A DNA stretch of 64,000 nt from Gnetum montanum (GCA_015680685.1 MNCI01036144.1:188784-252783), one strand, 5' to 3'. Positions 34,931 through 47,016 are shown, numbered from the stretch's first letter. The notes: generated by a model not told the origin, from the letters alone. Numbers and translations are program-made.

Positions 34931-35035
34931 TGTAGCATATTTTTACTACCATATTTTGTTTCTAGCATATTTTTATTGCTAGCATATTTTTGTTACTGGT
35001 GTATTTTTTCTAGCATATTTTTTGGATTTATGCCA
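34931..35035. repeat. CTAGCATATTTTT tandem repeat
   Basis: Six CTAGCATATTTTT / TACCATATTTTG words occur within about 100 bp. Spacing is irregular, at roughly 15-25 bp. Confidence 0.7.
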
Positions 35036-35321
35036 AGATTTACATAGGGATAGCCTATTATTTTGAATAGTATTTTTTCCAAGCAATGTGGGCCTATAGG
35101 TAGTGTTACCTAAGGCACATCATTTATCCAAAGCATAGTAGTGCATTTCCCAATTTAGACGAAGATTTACACATAGTAGTGTATATTTCTTGGTTTTCCC
35201 TAGTAGCATTATTTCTAAAAGTACTATTTACATTTGCAATAGCATTTTTAGGCCAATGATTGAATTTTCCCCATTCTAAATAGCATAGTGTAATCCTTGC
35301 AAAAAAAATTTTCCTTAGTAA

Positions 35322-36751
35322 TGTAGGGACTAGAGAATTTAGTTGCTAGAAAACCAAAAATCCCTAGCGGAAAAACTTTAACATTAGATCCCAAGGGCCA
35401 TTGAGAAAGAGGATTTGAGGTACCCTAGACAGTCTAGTCGATCACCTAGGGACTTAGGAAGTGTAAACAAGAATAACTGAAATGAAAATAATGTAGATTG
35501 AGTTCAAGAAAATGCACAAAATAATAAAAAATTATACTAACTTACATAATAAATAGAATTGTAAACTTTATTGCAATAAAATATTAAGAATATAGAAAGT
35601 TCAGGATGTGTACAAATGGTGCTTGGGGATGCAAAGGATTTGCTTCAATGGACCTTTGGAGTCTATTGAAGCTGGTAGCATTGGATGCCATAGTTAGCTC
35701 CATGATGTAGGTGCTCCAGGACTCTCAAAATTGCAACACCTTGCTATTCTCCTTACTAGATCTACAGCATTGGGGGTATAAGGAGTAAGATATGTGGGGG
35801 ATTTGTGCCACAAAGAAGAGCCATGCTGGGAGTCTTGATGCTCAGATAGATTAGCATTACCAATACACAATCTCATATGTTGAAAAGTGGTCAAAATGAT
35901 TGTAGGTTCCATGCTGAGAATTCTCCAAGAGCCTTGTGTTTGCACTAAGTTTTCAAAGATCTCAAAAGCTAAAGTGGTGGAACCTTTTCATGGTGCTCAA
36001 GCTTGGTTTATATAGGTCTTATGGAAATAATTTTGGCTACAAATTTCTATCCTAATGGCTGATAGATTGATGTCACGTGAAGGTGTCCAAATCTAGCATG
36101 GTTTCCATTTATAGTAAATTTTGATACCCTAAGGTATCAAAATCATTCTAGTTACTAAAAATAGTAAATAGAAATTTTATTCATGCTAGCTTCTTCCATC
36201 CACACTAGCCTTCTAGGAGCAATGCTAAGCCTGTAGAAGCAATGCAAGGGCTATTGGAGCCATGCTGGAGCAAGAGCAACACTAGGACTACTTAACTTTA
36301 GGAGCAATGTTGGAGTTGTAGGAGTCACGTTAGGGCTACAAGAGCCACGTTGAGGCTTTAGGAGCTAATCCCCCAATGTTGAGCATAGGTGAAGTTAAAC
36401 CCACCTCCTCCCCCTCCATCCCCACCCCCCCAACATTGAGCATAGATGACTCCAATGTAGCAAAGGTCATACCCCCTTACAAGACCCATGAACATGCCAA
36501 TTTTGGTAGTCCAAAATGCATTTTTGATTTCCCAAGCCTAAATATATACATAATATCACTTTTTTCCCTTGGGGATTGAGCTATGACCACTTGTGAGGAA
36601 TTTTTTTAGCCCCAAAAGTTAAGGTATGTGAAATTGCATCTCGTGGATTACAATCTCCATATTTTACAATGAAATTTTAACCTCAAGTTTCATAGGGTAA
36701 AAGTTACAATGCCAAAAAGATTACAACATGCATTTTCTTGGTGGTGTTTTA
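35322..36751 (-). repeat. Family B LTR on the minus strand (3' LTR)
   Basis: It aligns in inverted orientation with 55554-56925. The starts correspond (minus strand AAAACACCACCAAGAAAATG against GAAACACCACCAAAAAAAAT), as do GATTNCATTGTAAA, an AATAAAG-type terminator region (about 35570) and AAGTCCCTAGGTGAT (35440-35460). It ends TAGTCCCTACA. The start follows a purine-rich AAAGAGGGGCCAAT, a good PPT. It lies downstream of the minus-strand pol at 37735-41211, so it is probably the 3' LTR of that element. Confidence 0.75.
36200..36372. repeat. GAGCAATG/GAGCCACGTT imperfect array within the LTR
   Basis: About eight units of TAGGAGCAATGNTGGAGNTG type, 20-30 bp each, occupy part of the family B LTR. 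An analogous but different word set (ACTAGAGCCATC, TAGTGCTATGATAG) sits at a comparable place at 55830-55880, so the repeats turn over between copies. Confidence 0.6.
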
Positions 36752-37734
36752 TTGGCCCCTCTTTGTTGGTGGATTGAGGATTAACTTGAGAGGTACTAAG
36801 AAAGAATGCAAAATACCATTGCTTATCCATCACCAATGTTCCCTATCCATGCATGATTTAGTAGTGTTGAAGCACATCAAAGAGTGCTTATGATTATGGG
36901 ATAAAGATAGGGGTAAGGGCTATCATTGGCTATAGGGAAATAGTCACAAGGTTAACAATGAGTTCCAAATATTAATGTCATGGCAATGATATGGCATTGA
37001 CATTTTGATTAATCAATAAGTCTTTACGCTTTGTGCTTTGAAGTTTTGGTTGATTAGTAATGTTTTTGAGAAATTAACAATTCACTCCAAGGTTTTCCTT
37101 TGGCCATTAGTCTCCTACCTTTGCATGTTTGGTGCCATTGATTTATCCTTTTTGGATTCATTAGCATTTTAAATTCTTGGCAATTTTTTTCCCATATTTT
37201 TTTAGAGGATGAAATCTTCATTTGGTTTCATTTCCAAGGCCCAGTTTGATGTGGTTTTCCTATTGAATGAGATTTGTTACATTCAACAAACTTGATGGTG
37301 GAGCGTGATAAAGGAGATGTCAAATGGCCATAGTGCATGAGTATCAAACATTGGTCATCATTGTCATTTTGAATCGAGAAGGTTATAATCAAGCTACAGG
37401 GTTGGGCTCAAGGAGAGGTAATGGAGGTGAAGCGGAATAAGAACCATTTGTAATGATAGGAAAAACTCATTGAATCTTACACATCAAGGTCACATGGTAA
37501 TTTTTTTTGTAATGAGTTGCACCTTTGCAATGACTCAAGGCTTCTTCTTGCAAGTCATGTTGTTAGAACGCAATGTATAAGGCCATATAAAATGATCAAC
37601 AAGCTAGGCTACCATAGGTTATCCATGTTACAAAATTTCATAGTTCATCTATAGTGTGAAAAGATGGAAAGAGGTCATGAAGGCTTGTTATCCATTGCTT
37701 GCAAAACTGTTGATGCTAGCTTTTGGTTCTTATA
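36752..37734 (-). mobile_element. Family B non-coding 3' leader between integrase and PPT
   Basis: About 1 kb without coding potential separates the integrase C-terminus from the 3' LTR, and it is duplicated at 33480-34680. The PPT candidate AAAGAGGGGCCAAT lies at 36752-36765 on the minus strand. Confidence 0.65.
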
Positions 37735-38620
37735 GGCTATAGGTAGTAAGGCTTTAGGTATGAATGATTGACTGGATTGGCCAACCCATTTCCATTCATG
37801 TTTGCTATTCTAAAGGATTTGTTTCCATAGACCTTAGTGACCAAGAAAGGTCCTTCCCTGTTGGCTAAAATTTTTTTCGCATGCTCCTTGATAGTTGTGA
37901 GGACCAGGTCTCCTTCCTTGATCTTGTGCTTGTTTAGGTCATGATGATATTGTCATTTCTACCTTTCTTGGTACCACTTGACATGAGCAAGTGTTTGCAA
38001 CCATTGCTCTTCCACTGAGTCTAGATCCATGGTGTGTAGTTCCTTATTCTATTCATTGTTGATGAAGTTTGATAAGGCTACTTAGAGTGATCGTACTTGT
38101 AATTCAAGAGGTAAAACAACTTCAAAACCATCAACTAGGCTATATGAGGTTACATTGGTTGCAGTTCGGAATGTGGCTCAGTAGGCCAAAAGTGCATGGA
38201 CAATCCATTCATGTCCCACTTACGTTTGCTATTATTCAACATCTTCTTGAGCAAGTTTATGATGGTCTTATTACTTGCTTCAACTTGTTAATTGGCTTGA
38301 AGGTAATATGGTGATGTGAAGGAATGGCTAATACCTAGGTCATGATAGAAGTTTTTCATTTCTTGGCTACTAAATTATTCTTCATTATCTATAACTATGA
38401 TCATAGGTATATTGAAATGGGCTACTATGTTATCCAGTATGAATTTGTAGACTTGTTGAGATGTTGTCTTCCTTAGAGGAATAGCTTCAACCCACTTCAT
38501 AAAGTATTTAGTTGTAGTGATGATAAAGCTATGCCCTATGGAAGACTTAGGTGTTATAGGTCCAATGATATCCAATCCCCATCATTGAAATGACCAAGTT
38601 ATCTAAGTGGTATGTAACTC
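37735..38620 (-). pseudogene. Tat-like integrase of family B
   Basis: The core begins SFQ*WGLDIIGPITPKSSIG, with TGA where CGA (Arg) is expected, and keeps the first Asp. IVIDNEE*F holds the second Asp. SPYYLQAN*QVEASNK holds the Glu, with a stop in place of Gly. The C-terminal module is clear at about 37935-37735: GDLVLTTIKEHAKKILANRE, then GPFLVTKVYGNKSF and PVNHSYLKPYYL, the GPY/F-type end of plant integrases. Several stops make it non-functional. Confidence 0.82.
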
Positions 38621-38879
38621 AGTCGGTAGTACATGTATAAGGTTGTGATTCCATTAACAAGTATCATAAGTTTTGATCTTCTACAAGCAATTGCTTTTCA
38701 TATAGGGCCAATAATAACCTAACCACTTGATCTTTGTAGCCATGTGTCTAGGTCCTATTTATCCCTTATATACACCCTTATGAACTTTCTCTAGGATTGT
38801 GTGGGCTTAGGATTTACCCAAGCACACTAACAATATGCCATCATAGGACCATTGACATAATGTGTTATCACCTACTATG

Positions 38880-39475
38880 ACCTACTTTGTTGATCTTTTT
38901 TGTATAATGTCCTTTTCAGCAACAATCAGGTCTTGTGAAGGTTCATCATGCTTAAGGTAAAACTTGATATCGTCATACCACTCCTTTGTAGGAGCAATAT
39001 GAACTACAACTATGGAGTTGTCTTCAGTGTCTTGCATGATGGGAATAGTACAATTCACTATTAATAAGGGAAACTTGCTAAACACATATGGTGTCACACT
39101 GAGGGCTTGTGTTGTAATGGCATCATCTATGGTGTTCTCAATTTGGTGTACATGTAGGATATCGATGTCTATAAATTGTTACATTAGTTTCTTTCCTAGG
39201 TTGCAATAAGGTTGCAAATGTTTGACCTTACATGCATAAACCTCTATTAATTGATTTACCACAAGTTGTAAACCACCTTTGATTTTTGGACACTTGATTC
39301 CTTGGTCATGAGCTACCATCATGCTCCTAATCAATCCTTCATACTCTACTACATTATTGATACATGGGAACTTGAAACGATAAGCAAAAGGTTGGATTTC
39401 ACTAGAAAGGAGTGTTACAATGGAAACAACACTGGCCCCATGGGCTATCAAAGCTTCATCAAAGTGCATGACCAC
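38880..39475 (-). pseudogene. Second (archaeal-type) RNase H of family B
   Basis: The frame VMHFDEALIAHGASVVSIVT, then PFAYRFKFPCINNVVEYEGL and VVNQLIEVYACKVKHLQPYC, has the order F-D-G-A..., N-N-x-A-E-Y-E-A-L..., G-D-S-x-L-V. That order marks the extra RNase H acquired by Tat elements. The first Asp and the Glu remain. The G-D-S motif has become GGL, so the second Asp is lost. A frame at 39097-38882 (PYVFSKFPLLIVNCTIPIMQ) continues toward integrase. Confidence 0.75.
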
Positions 39476-39999
39476 CTCATAGCCCTTGGATACATTGCTA
39501 ACAATGTTAACATGTTCATTAGGAAATTTGGGGCCTATGGCTACATGATCATCAATAGGGGAAGCAATGAGTTGTGTAGCTATAGCTTGACCTTTTGTTG
39601 GGGTTTGGGAGACATAATGAAGATCACACTCTACTATTATGGCTTTCCAATGGGCTATCCAGCTACTCTCATAGATATTGCTTATTATGGATCTAAGTAC
39701 ATTATCTATGTAAATGACATTATCCTGAATCCTAAAGAGGTAGTATCTCCACTTCTTTAATGAGAAGACTACGACTAGATAATAGTTCTCTACTTCAGTG
39801 TACTAGGTCTCACAGGTAATCAATGCATGGCTGAGGTAGTATACTAGAAACTCTACTCCATCATCTCATTTTTGATAAAGTATAAAGGCAATGTATGCTT
39901 TAGAGATAGCAAGGTAGATATAAAAGGGCTTATCCTTTCACGAAGGATAGACCATTGGTAGTTGTCCCAACTCTTGCTAAGGTTTTTAAAGGCTTCCTA

Positions 40000-41211
40000 A
40001 CATTGAGCCATTTACTCATATAAAATCCCTTTCTTGAGCAAGTGTTGCATGGGTTGTAGTTTATCTGTGATCCTAGCAATGAACCTATGGATAAATTGTA
40101 ATCTACCTTGAAGTTCCCAAAGCTCCTTAAGGTTAGTTGGTGCTACGAAGTTGGATATGGTTTTAACATTGTTAGGATCAACATGTATCCTTGCTTCAAA
40201 TACTACAAAGCTAAGCATTTTACTGGGTTTAACACCAAAGACTCACTTTTTGGGATTAAGCCTAAGCTCATACTTAAGACATTGATTAAGCACAAGGTCA
40301 AGTTCATGTGTGTAGTCTTTAGCCACTTTGGACTTAACGACTATATTTTCTACATAATCATTTAGCAATCCTAGCATATAGTCACTAAAGATATACATCA
40401 GAGCTCTTTACTATGTTGCTCCTGAGTTCTTTAGGCCAAAGGTCATTATAGTGTAACAAAATGTATCCCAAGGGTTCATAAAGGTTGTACTATGTTGATG
40501 CTCTAGGTTAACTCTAATTTGGTTGTATCCTGAGAACCCATCCATAAAGGATAGTAAGACATGCCTAGCTATAGTATTAATAAGTTGATTAATACTAAGC
40601 AAAGGAAAATCATCTTTGACAGTTGCCTTATTTAGGTTTCAGAAATCAATGCAAATGCATATACTCCCATTTTTCTTAGAGACTACCACTATGTTGGATA
40701 CCCATTCTATGTAATCAATAGCTCTAATGAAACCAGCTTGGTATAGTTTTGTGATTTCATCATGAATTGCCAAGGCCAAATTAGGTCTAATCTTATGAAC
40801 TTTTTGCTTAACTAGTTTAATAGTAGGATCGAGTATGATGTTATGTTGTACTAGGCATGGGTCCAAACCTAGCATGTCTTCATCTGACTAGGAAAAGGCC
40901 TTAATATTGTCTTGTAGGACCTCTATGATGTCTTAAGCCTATCAGGATTCCAACGAGTAACTTAGTTTCTAGGCGTTCTTCTTACCACTGTGTGTCATGG
41001 TAGGAACCTCAACTAGAGAGTCTTCAGTAATGTTGTCAGCTTCAAGGTTAAGGGTTTTGACTAGGTTTTTAGGCCATTCTAGGGATTTATCAATAGAAGC
41101 TATATAGTTGACAAAACTCTCAAGCTTAAGATCTAGGCAATTAGGATCAATACATCGTTCAACATCACTATGAGGCCAACTTAGGTTCAAAGTAAAACTA
41201 ATTACTTCCAT
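40000..41211 (-). pseudogene. Tat-like reverse transcriptase of family B
   Basis: Along the minus strand: PTMTHSGKKNA; DPCLVQHNIILDPTIKLVKQ and RPNLALAIHDEITKLYQAGF; IEWVSNIVVVSKKNGSICIC; LLSFMDGFSGYNQIRVNLEH; DTFCYTIMTFGLKNSGAT. The catalytic block is NDYVENIVVKSK, where YVDD has become YVEN, followed by LRLNPKK and LQGRLQFIHRFIARITDKLQ at the RNase H junction. The K-S after the catalytic block identifies the Tat branch. Both catalytic Asp residues are lost. Confidence 0.85.
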
Positions 41212-41819
41212 GTATTCATACTATAGTCTTGAATGTCAACCATAAGCCCATTAAGTGGCACTTGGGTAACAAACATGATAGAACTAATAAAAATCAATAA
41301 CATAATGCAAAATATCCTTGTACTAGTGCATAAACAAGATAGACATGTTGAAACACAAGCCACACGAGTATCCAAATAGGGTCAACAAAGGCTATAAGGT
41401 ATGAGTTCAAGGCAATACAAAATCAAACATGATCAACTATGGTTACATTTTACTAGCTTTAGAACTTACTGGACCATACGATGGTCACATGGTGTTAAAT
41501 AGTGATCAATCAACATGAATTAGAGGCTAAACAAGGTCTACTAATGCCATAATTGAGATAATAAGGTAGATACAATGAAACTAAAATGTAGTAGAAGTCA
41601 AATGAGGTTAATTAATGGTCCATAGAAGTCATCAATGTAAAGCAAGACTAAAATGAGTTAAAACACCATGAAAAAAGGTCAAATCAGTTGAAGTGAAAAA
41701 TGTGTGATAAAATAAGACAAATACTGGTTAAAAAAGAATTGGATTTTGTCATTTTTAGGCCTTAGTGAGCCATGATAAGAGGCTATAGCACTAACATGTG
41801 AATTTGGATACCTATGAAG
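41212..41819. other. Unassigned sequence upstream of family B pol
   Basis: Expected to hold protease/gag on the minus strand, but I see none. GGTCAA/CTAATG words suggest simple decay. The element appears broken here. Confidence 0.35.
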
Positions 41820-42523
41820 GCTATTTTAGTCTTAAAATGAGGTTTTTTTGGGCATCCACACTAGACCTAGGTTGGAGCCAAGTTGGCCAACATGGATGGA
41901 ATGATCCCTATCATGGATAGGATGGTTATGTTATTTTCTAGGTTGAGTTTGATCAATTTTGGATCCATGAGGACTTGAATGATCAAAATAGTGTGTTGGG
42001 GAAGAAAATTTATCAATTTTGATATTGATTTAACTCTTTGGAAGTCATGAATAAAGCCTAGAACTATCACCCATGTTGGAGAAACACTAGCCAGTGTGGC
42101 CCCATCATGGATGTGTGAAAACATTTAACTTATGACATTCAAAGGGCCAAACTTAATGTTCTATGGGCTTCTCAGGGAAACATAGGGTTACAACAGTCAA
42201 AATTAGTCATTTTGGAGATCATAATTTGTAACAAAAGTGGGTTTTGAGGTCTTACCCCAAAATCCATGTTGGCCATTGTGGATGGAGGGGTTTTAATGTG
42301 GATAGCCCAACCTTGGTAATTGTAGGATTAAAATAGGGTTAAATTGTAATTGAATCTAGGGTTTTGTAGTTGTATGCTTCCATAGTTAAATTTTCAGTTC
42401 ATTGGATAAGTGTCATGTGGGTAGAATCTTGTTGGGGACCTTACCCATGCTGGCCAGCATAGCTCCAATGTTCCTTAGCATGGATACTATTGATTTTTGA
42501 TTCCTAATGGGTTTCAAATGCGA
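41820..42523. repeat. Array of about 190-200 bp, left part
   Basis: Four units recur near 41850, 42060, 42260 and 42440, each with an ATCCATGTTGG..CTAGCATGG..TTCCTTAGCATGG-like core (CATGCTGGCCAGCAT, GTTGGCCAACATGG). The same array resumes at 47582 beyond the copia LTR pair, so the two parts were probably once continuous. Confidence 0.75.
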
Positions 42524-43099
42524 TGTGTCATGTTCCTATTTTCAAATTATGTTGCTACATAACAATGGTGATGCCTCTTCATAATAAGTGTTATTGTTAT
42601 CATAACAAAACCCAAAAGGGTAGTTGTAATTAGAACCCAAAAGGGCATGTTGTAATAACAAATGTGTCTATTGAGGTAACCTTTGGGGATTTGACCTAAG
42701 GCATTTATACATAGGCTTAGAGGTCATGCCAGGCATGGAGTGGCAGAGACAGTACAAGTAAGTCACAAAAGCCAGGTGAAGTAGGATAAGAAATGAACTA
42801 GTCATTCCTTCTAGCCAAGTTATAAGCCTAGCCATAGTGGCGGTGCTAGATTGCCTCTAAGGGATAAATGTCAAAGAAAAAAACCCCAAGGAACACTCTC
42901 AAAGCATGATTTGGATACACTATTCCATATCAACAAATCATTCTTTTCTGTATCTTTCTGCACTTTCTTTGTTATTTGCTTTATACATAATGTCAAATGT
43001 TACATATATTTGATGTTTGGTATATTGTCTTCATACAAATAATGTTTAATATGTCATATATTTGACATTTTCTATGACATTTGGGAATGGGATATCACA
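42524..43099 (+). repeat. Copia-type 5' LTR
   Basis: The end GGGATATCACA at 43089-43099 is followed by AT and a TGGTATCAGAGA PBS. The last 190 bp (42905-43099) match 47391-47581 closely (TTTGATGTTTGGTATATTGT, GACAT..GGGAT.TCACA). The start, TGTGTCATG, is placed by the end of the flanking array and is approximate. Confidence 0.75.
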
Positions 43100-43101
43100 A
43101 T

Positions 43102-43113
43102 TGGTATCAGAGA
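43102..43113 (+). other. Primer-binding site, initiator tRNA-Met type
   Basis: TGGTATCAGAGA, two bases after the LTR end, matches 11 of 12 bases of the standard Ty1/copia PBS TGGTATCAGAGC. Confidence 0.9.
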
Positions 43114-43760
43114 AAACCACAACCTAAGAGCCATTCAAAATCATGGGTTGACTACAACATGAATTTGATGATGAACCAGGAAGCCACGATACATGGAAAG
43201 TCATTGATCATCACCAGATGCACCATATGTTTGAAGATGTAATCCACAAGATGCCTTTCCATTGATTTCATGAATAATGGATCAAGCATCTACAAAAGAC
43301 AAAGATCCCATCAACCAAAAAAAAATTTCATGGATATCATTGATAGATGAAGATCTAATTATGCCTCATCAAGATTCATCAATTGTAAGAGATGTTAGTA
43401 AGACAAGGATACATCAGTTTAGATGATTCTTACACATTATAATACTATAAATATGAATTGATAAAGGTCATTCTTAAAGTTTCTCCCAAAAAAATTTAGT
43501 AACCATGATCTAAATTGATCTTGTTTTGTTGAGACTCATTATCCTAAACAAGTTAGAATCATTTATAAGTCATCGTGTCCTCCATATATCAACTTGGTAA
43601 TATCATTTTGGTAGAATAAGCTAGTTGGATCTTTCAAAATATTGTAAAATTTAACTTCATTTTTGAACCCTAAGACTATATCCAATGTATAGTGCTCATC
43701 GAGATGATTCCAATGGTACAAATTTTTTCTTGATTAGACTTATGGTTTGGGAGATATCGC
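43114..43760 (+). other. Leader/unassigned internal sequence of the copia-type element
   Basis: Just inside the PBS a frame reads LQHEFDDEPGSHDTWKVIDH and then HMFEDVIHKMPFH with stops. It has no copia gag signature (no CCHC knuckle). No integrase or RT is visible anywhere between the two LTRs. Confidence 0.4.
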
Positions 43761-44430
43761 CACCTTCTCTCTAGTAGCTGCCATTGCACATCGCTCACCT
43801 ACTATTGTTTGCTACCACTCACTACAAATTCACACCTACCATTGCATCCCTAACCTACAACCATGATGAAATCCTTTGGTTTTGGTTCCCATTCTATGCC
43901 ATGCACTGTCGCTCCTCTCCACCAAGCTGCTACTCCACTCCATCGCATTGTCACCGCATGTGCTTCTTGTGCCCATACAAGCATTGTGGATGATCATAGA
44001 AATCCTTCTGCATGGTAGGTTCACCAATGGAAGCTCTTTTGGAACATGTTTGTGGTGCCATTTTTAGGGTATGTTTGGGCTAACAACTCTTCCATGTCGA
44101 TGATGGAGCCCTTGCCCTTGGCAGTGTTGGCATTGTTGTTATGTTGGTAGCTATTGCTTTCTTCTTGCATTAGAGCTCCTTGGCCTTGCACTTATGTTCA
44201 TGTTTGAGGCTATGTTGTGACACATCTACCTTCATAGGGGCTCCAACTACCCCAGTTGTTTTACCATCATCATCTATAAATCCCTATGCATCGCTTGCCT
44301 ATTCCTTGCTGCTCGCATGCTACCGCCCTCCACCAAAAATCCTTCTATTGCCACACTACCTTTTGTACATGCTGCCCTCTGCTACATCATTTTTCCTACA
44401 TGACTATCATCCTTGGTAGTTTCTTAGTGC
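43761..44430. other. Relatively GC-rich insert without recognisable gene
   Basis: This stretch is richer in C (CACC, CTACC, GCTCCT words) than its surroundings and has several short overlapping frames on both strands. None shows a known motif. It may be captured or foreign filler within the LTR pair. Confidence 0.35.
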
Positions 44431-44439
44431 ACCATAAAA

Positions 44440-44770
44440 CATTGATGGTGCCATAGATTGTAGGCACCCTTTGTGCTCCACTGGCACCTAGAGAGGATGT
44501 CATAGATCATAGGCACCCTTGGCACTTTACAGACACCATTGATGTCGTAGATCATGTGCAACCCTGGTGCTCCATGGAAACCAATGGTGTTGTCGATCAT
44601 AGGCACCCCTAATGCCCATGGACACCATCAGCACCATGGATCACTAACACTCCCAGCATCCACTAACATTGTTGGCATTGTAGATCACTAGTGCCCATGG
44701 ACATCATTAGCACTGAGGATCATTGGCATTCTTGGTGCTCTTTTGACACTGATGGCACCATAGATCAATG
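44440..44770. repeat. Minisatellite of about 45 bp (GATCATAGGCACCCTTGGTGCTC)
   Basis: Eight units, each starting with TAGATCATAGGCACC-like sequence and containing GGTGCTCCATGGACACCAT, begin near 44451, 44505, 44546, 44594, 44636, 44680, 44717 and 44760. Period varies from 37 to 54 bp. Confidence 0.8.
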
Positions 44771-44774
44771 CCAT

Positions 44775-44890
44775 TTTCTATGAATTTCAATTTTCCATCA
44801 ACTTATGAGAAATTCAAATTTGTTTTATTAACTGATAGAAAATTCAAAATTTTCATCAATTAATGGAAAATTCAAAATTTTCATTTCCGA
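44775..44890. repeat. Short tandem repeat AAATTCAAAATTTTCATCAAT
   Basis: Three to four units of about 33 bp (GAAAATTCAAAATTTTCATC, then AATTAATG) directly follow the minisatellite. Confidence 0.75.
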
Positions 44891-44894
44891 GCCA

Positions 44895-45290
44895 TTAGTT
44901 TAATATTTGATACATGAGAAACATTTTCAAAAAAAATAGAATTTGGCACCTTGGTAAAAATAGGGATAAAAATTCTATAATTAAGCATGCTGAACCTAGA
45001 GCAGAATTAGGATGGGTAACCTCTTGGAAATTCTTGTTTTTCACATTAAAGATCCTCGAGCTTAGAAGCCATAACATTTAATTTTAGAAGTTTTTTTTTG
45101 ATGAATGAAGAGTTTTTTCTATAGATTTCACCCTTCCAGATGCAATGATGAAGTCAAATCTATCCCACATAACCCTAAAATTAGTTTTTACCTCTTGCTC
45201 GATATAGTGCCTTAAGATCCTCAAAAGCTTAATCTTAGCATAACTTGAGTATACAATCATTTTTAACATATGACTAGTCATTTCCAACAT
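44895..45290 (-). other. Unidentified minus-strand reading frames
   Basis: Two adjacent frames read KLLRILRHYIEQEVKTNFRV then MWDRFDFIIASGRVKSIEKT (45290-45084), and ILSSRIFNVKNKNFQEVTHP-like sequence (45077-44895). They look protein-like, but I recognise no family and both are short. They lie opposite to the copia element and the CCR4-like pseudogene. Confidence 0.3.
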
Positions 45291-45671
45291 TTTTCATCCT
45301 TCTAAAATCAATGGTAAGGTGAAATTTATCATCTTGGTACCCAATAATTCATCGATATCATAAATTGTGCCTAATGAATTTAACCTTTTTTTGGGGACCT
45401 TAGGATCTCTATGTCATGTCATTAGTTACATCGTTGGAGTTGATGTCTTTAAAGGGGGTAGCGATGCTATTAAGAATTAGATGATGTAGTTAGATAATGT
45501 AGTAAATTAGTTAATTAGTTAATGTATTAGTTGGAGAATCAATTGATGAAATTGAATAGTCTTCAATAATAAAAAATATGTATATCAATTCATTCTACAA
45601 TCAAAACATATGGTAGAAAACATGAAGATTCAAAGTATTGTTTCAATAAGATGTATGATACCCATAAAAAG

Positions 45672-46790
45672 AAATGATCTAGAAGAGAATCCAAGAATAA
45701 GAATGAAAGCTACAACATACAACGTGCTTGCAAGATCCTTAGCAAGTAAGAAATAACATCTGCTATCCACCATGGGCCTTGGATTGGCATGAATATTGAT
45801 ATCCATGCATTTTATCAGAATTACAAGATTTGGATGATGATGTTTTATGCTTACAAGAAGTCTTGTCATGGGAATTTCTATACCAATTCCAACCATATTT
45901 GAAAAAGATGGGATACAAAGGTATTTATATGCAAAAAGGTTCTTATGGAAGTTCTTCTTTTGAGCCATACAGATTAGCATATTGTAGAAATCATAACATG
46001 GATGGTTGCATGATCTTTTATAAAGAAGATAAGTTTGACTTTGTAAAAATATTTAAATAGAGTTTATAAAATATTATTTTTGAAATTCTAGAACTTCAAT
46101 TGATGGAAAGAAAAGAACAATCAAGATTCTGGAAAAATCACATAGCCTTGGTAGTAGTTCTAAAAGTCTATTTATTAGGAAGATGTGTATGCATGGTCAA
46201 TACATATTTGATTGTCAAACCAACATGTTTAGATGTTAGAATGTGTCAAGAAGCATATCTAATTAAGCAAATAGAAGAAAGCTTGAAGAATAAGTTATTC
46301 CTAAGTTATAATGATCTAGTTCCATTTATTCTTTATGGAGACTTTAATGTAAAAGTTGGAAGTAGTGTTTATCAATTTTTAAAATATGGATTTGTAAAAG
46401 AATCCTTTAAAGATTAACCTAATTTGAAGAGGATGTTTCCATCAATTTAACATAAAATTCTATTGGCTAGTGCATATTCTACTTCGATTCTTCAATAGAT
46501 AAATCAGATTCCAAAATTCAAGAATAGATGATGTTGATGAATAGTACTCATCAAGAACCATGGTTTACCAATTACTCTGCTATGATTAATGAATATGGAT
46601 CAACACCATTCTTCATTAAGACTTTAGATTATATTTGGTGTGATGTCTGATTCTTCCAAATTACCAAGTTATTAGAGTTAATTTCTAAAGAAGAAGTGGA
46701 GAAGAATCAAGATCAAGCCTTGCCATGCTGAACAACGCCATCCAATCATATACCACTTATGACAAAATTGCGATTACTTCCATTAGTTCA
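45672..46790 (+). pseudogene. Intronless CCR4/Angel-type nuclease (EEP family) pseudogene
   Basis: The order of segments follows the catalytic domain of plant carbon catabolite repressor 4 homologs: MKATTYNVLARSLASKK; YPPWALDWHEY*YPCILSEL; DDDVLCLQEV (metal-binding Glu); KKMGYKGIYMQ; HNMDGCMIFYKEDKFDFVKI; VNTYLI for the usual N-T-H; VRMCQEAYLIKQIEESLKNK; PFILYGDFNVKVGSSVYQFL (catalytic Asp-Asn); EPWFTNYSA; KTLDYIWCDV; and ALPC*TTPSNHIPL, where the expected S-D-H is SNH. At least one frameshift (about 45745) and several stops occur; TGA replaces a probable CGA Arg. About 1.1 kb of domain is colinear with no intron. That suggests a retrocopy or captured cDNA. It lies in the same orientation as the enclosing copia LTRs. 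Confidence 0.8.
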
Positions 46791-47016
46791 TCAAGTTGAT
46801 CAAGATCAAGAAGTATCTCATCTTTACTTTTATTGATAAATCTTATTATTTTCTTCATTTTTAATTTATATTTTAATTAGATAAATAAAATATTAAAGGT
46901 AATGGAAGTTGGGAATAAAGGATTCGCCTTGCCTTCACTTGGGTAACCAGATCTGAGTTACACTTTGTGTGACCCTAGTTAGGACTGGTGATTAGTGGTT
47001 GGTAGATCTTTAATTT
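46791..47016. other. Unassigned sequence before the gap
   Basis: AT-rich tail after the CCR4-like pseudogene. An AATAAAATATTAAAGG word at 46885 could be its former polyadenylation region. The last 40 bp do not match the start of the 5' LTR. Confidence 0.35.

Noticed and set aside
36376-36579. Pro/Ser-rich plus-strand frame
   Set aside because: It lies antisense within the family B LTR and contains a simple CCCC-rich stretch.
39302-39760. 152-codon plus-strand frame
   Set aside because: Antisense to the RNase H region of family B; no motif of its own.
45672-46790. Endonuclease domain of a LINE element
   Set aside because: LINE endonucleases belong to the same fold, but LQEV with PPWALDW upstream, GDFN, TLDYI and S-N-H-I spacing match the CCR4/Angel branch, and no LINE RT follows.
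43114-47016. Autonomous Ty1/copia element
   Set aside because: LTRs and a PBS are present, but I find no gag knuckle, integrase or RT in either orientation; at most a non-autonomous derivative.
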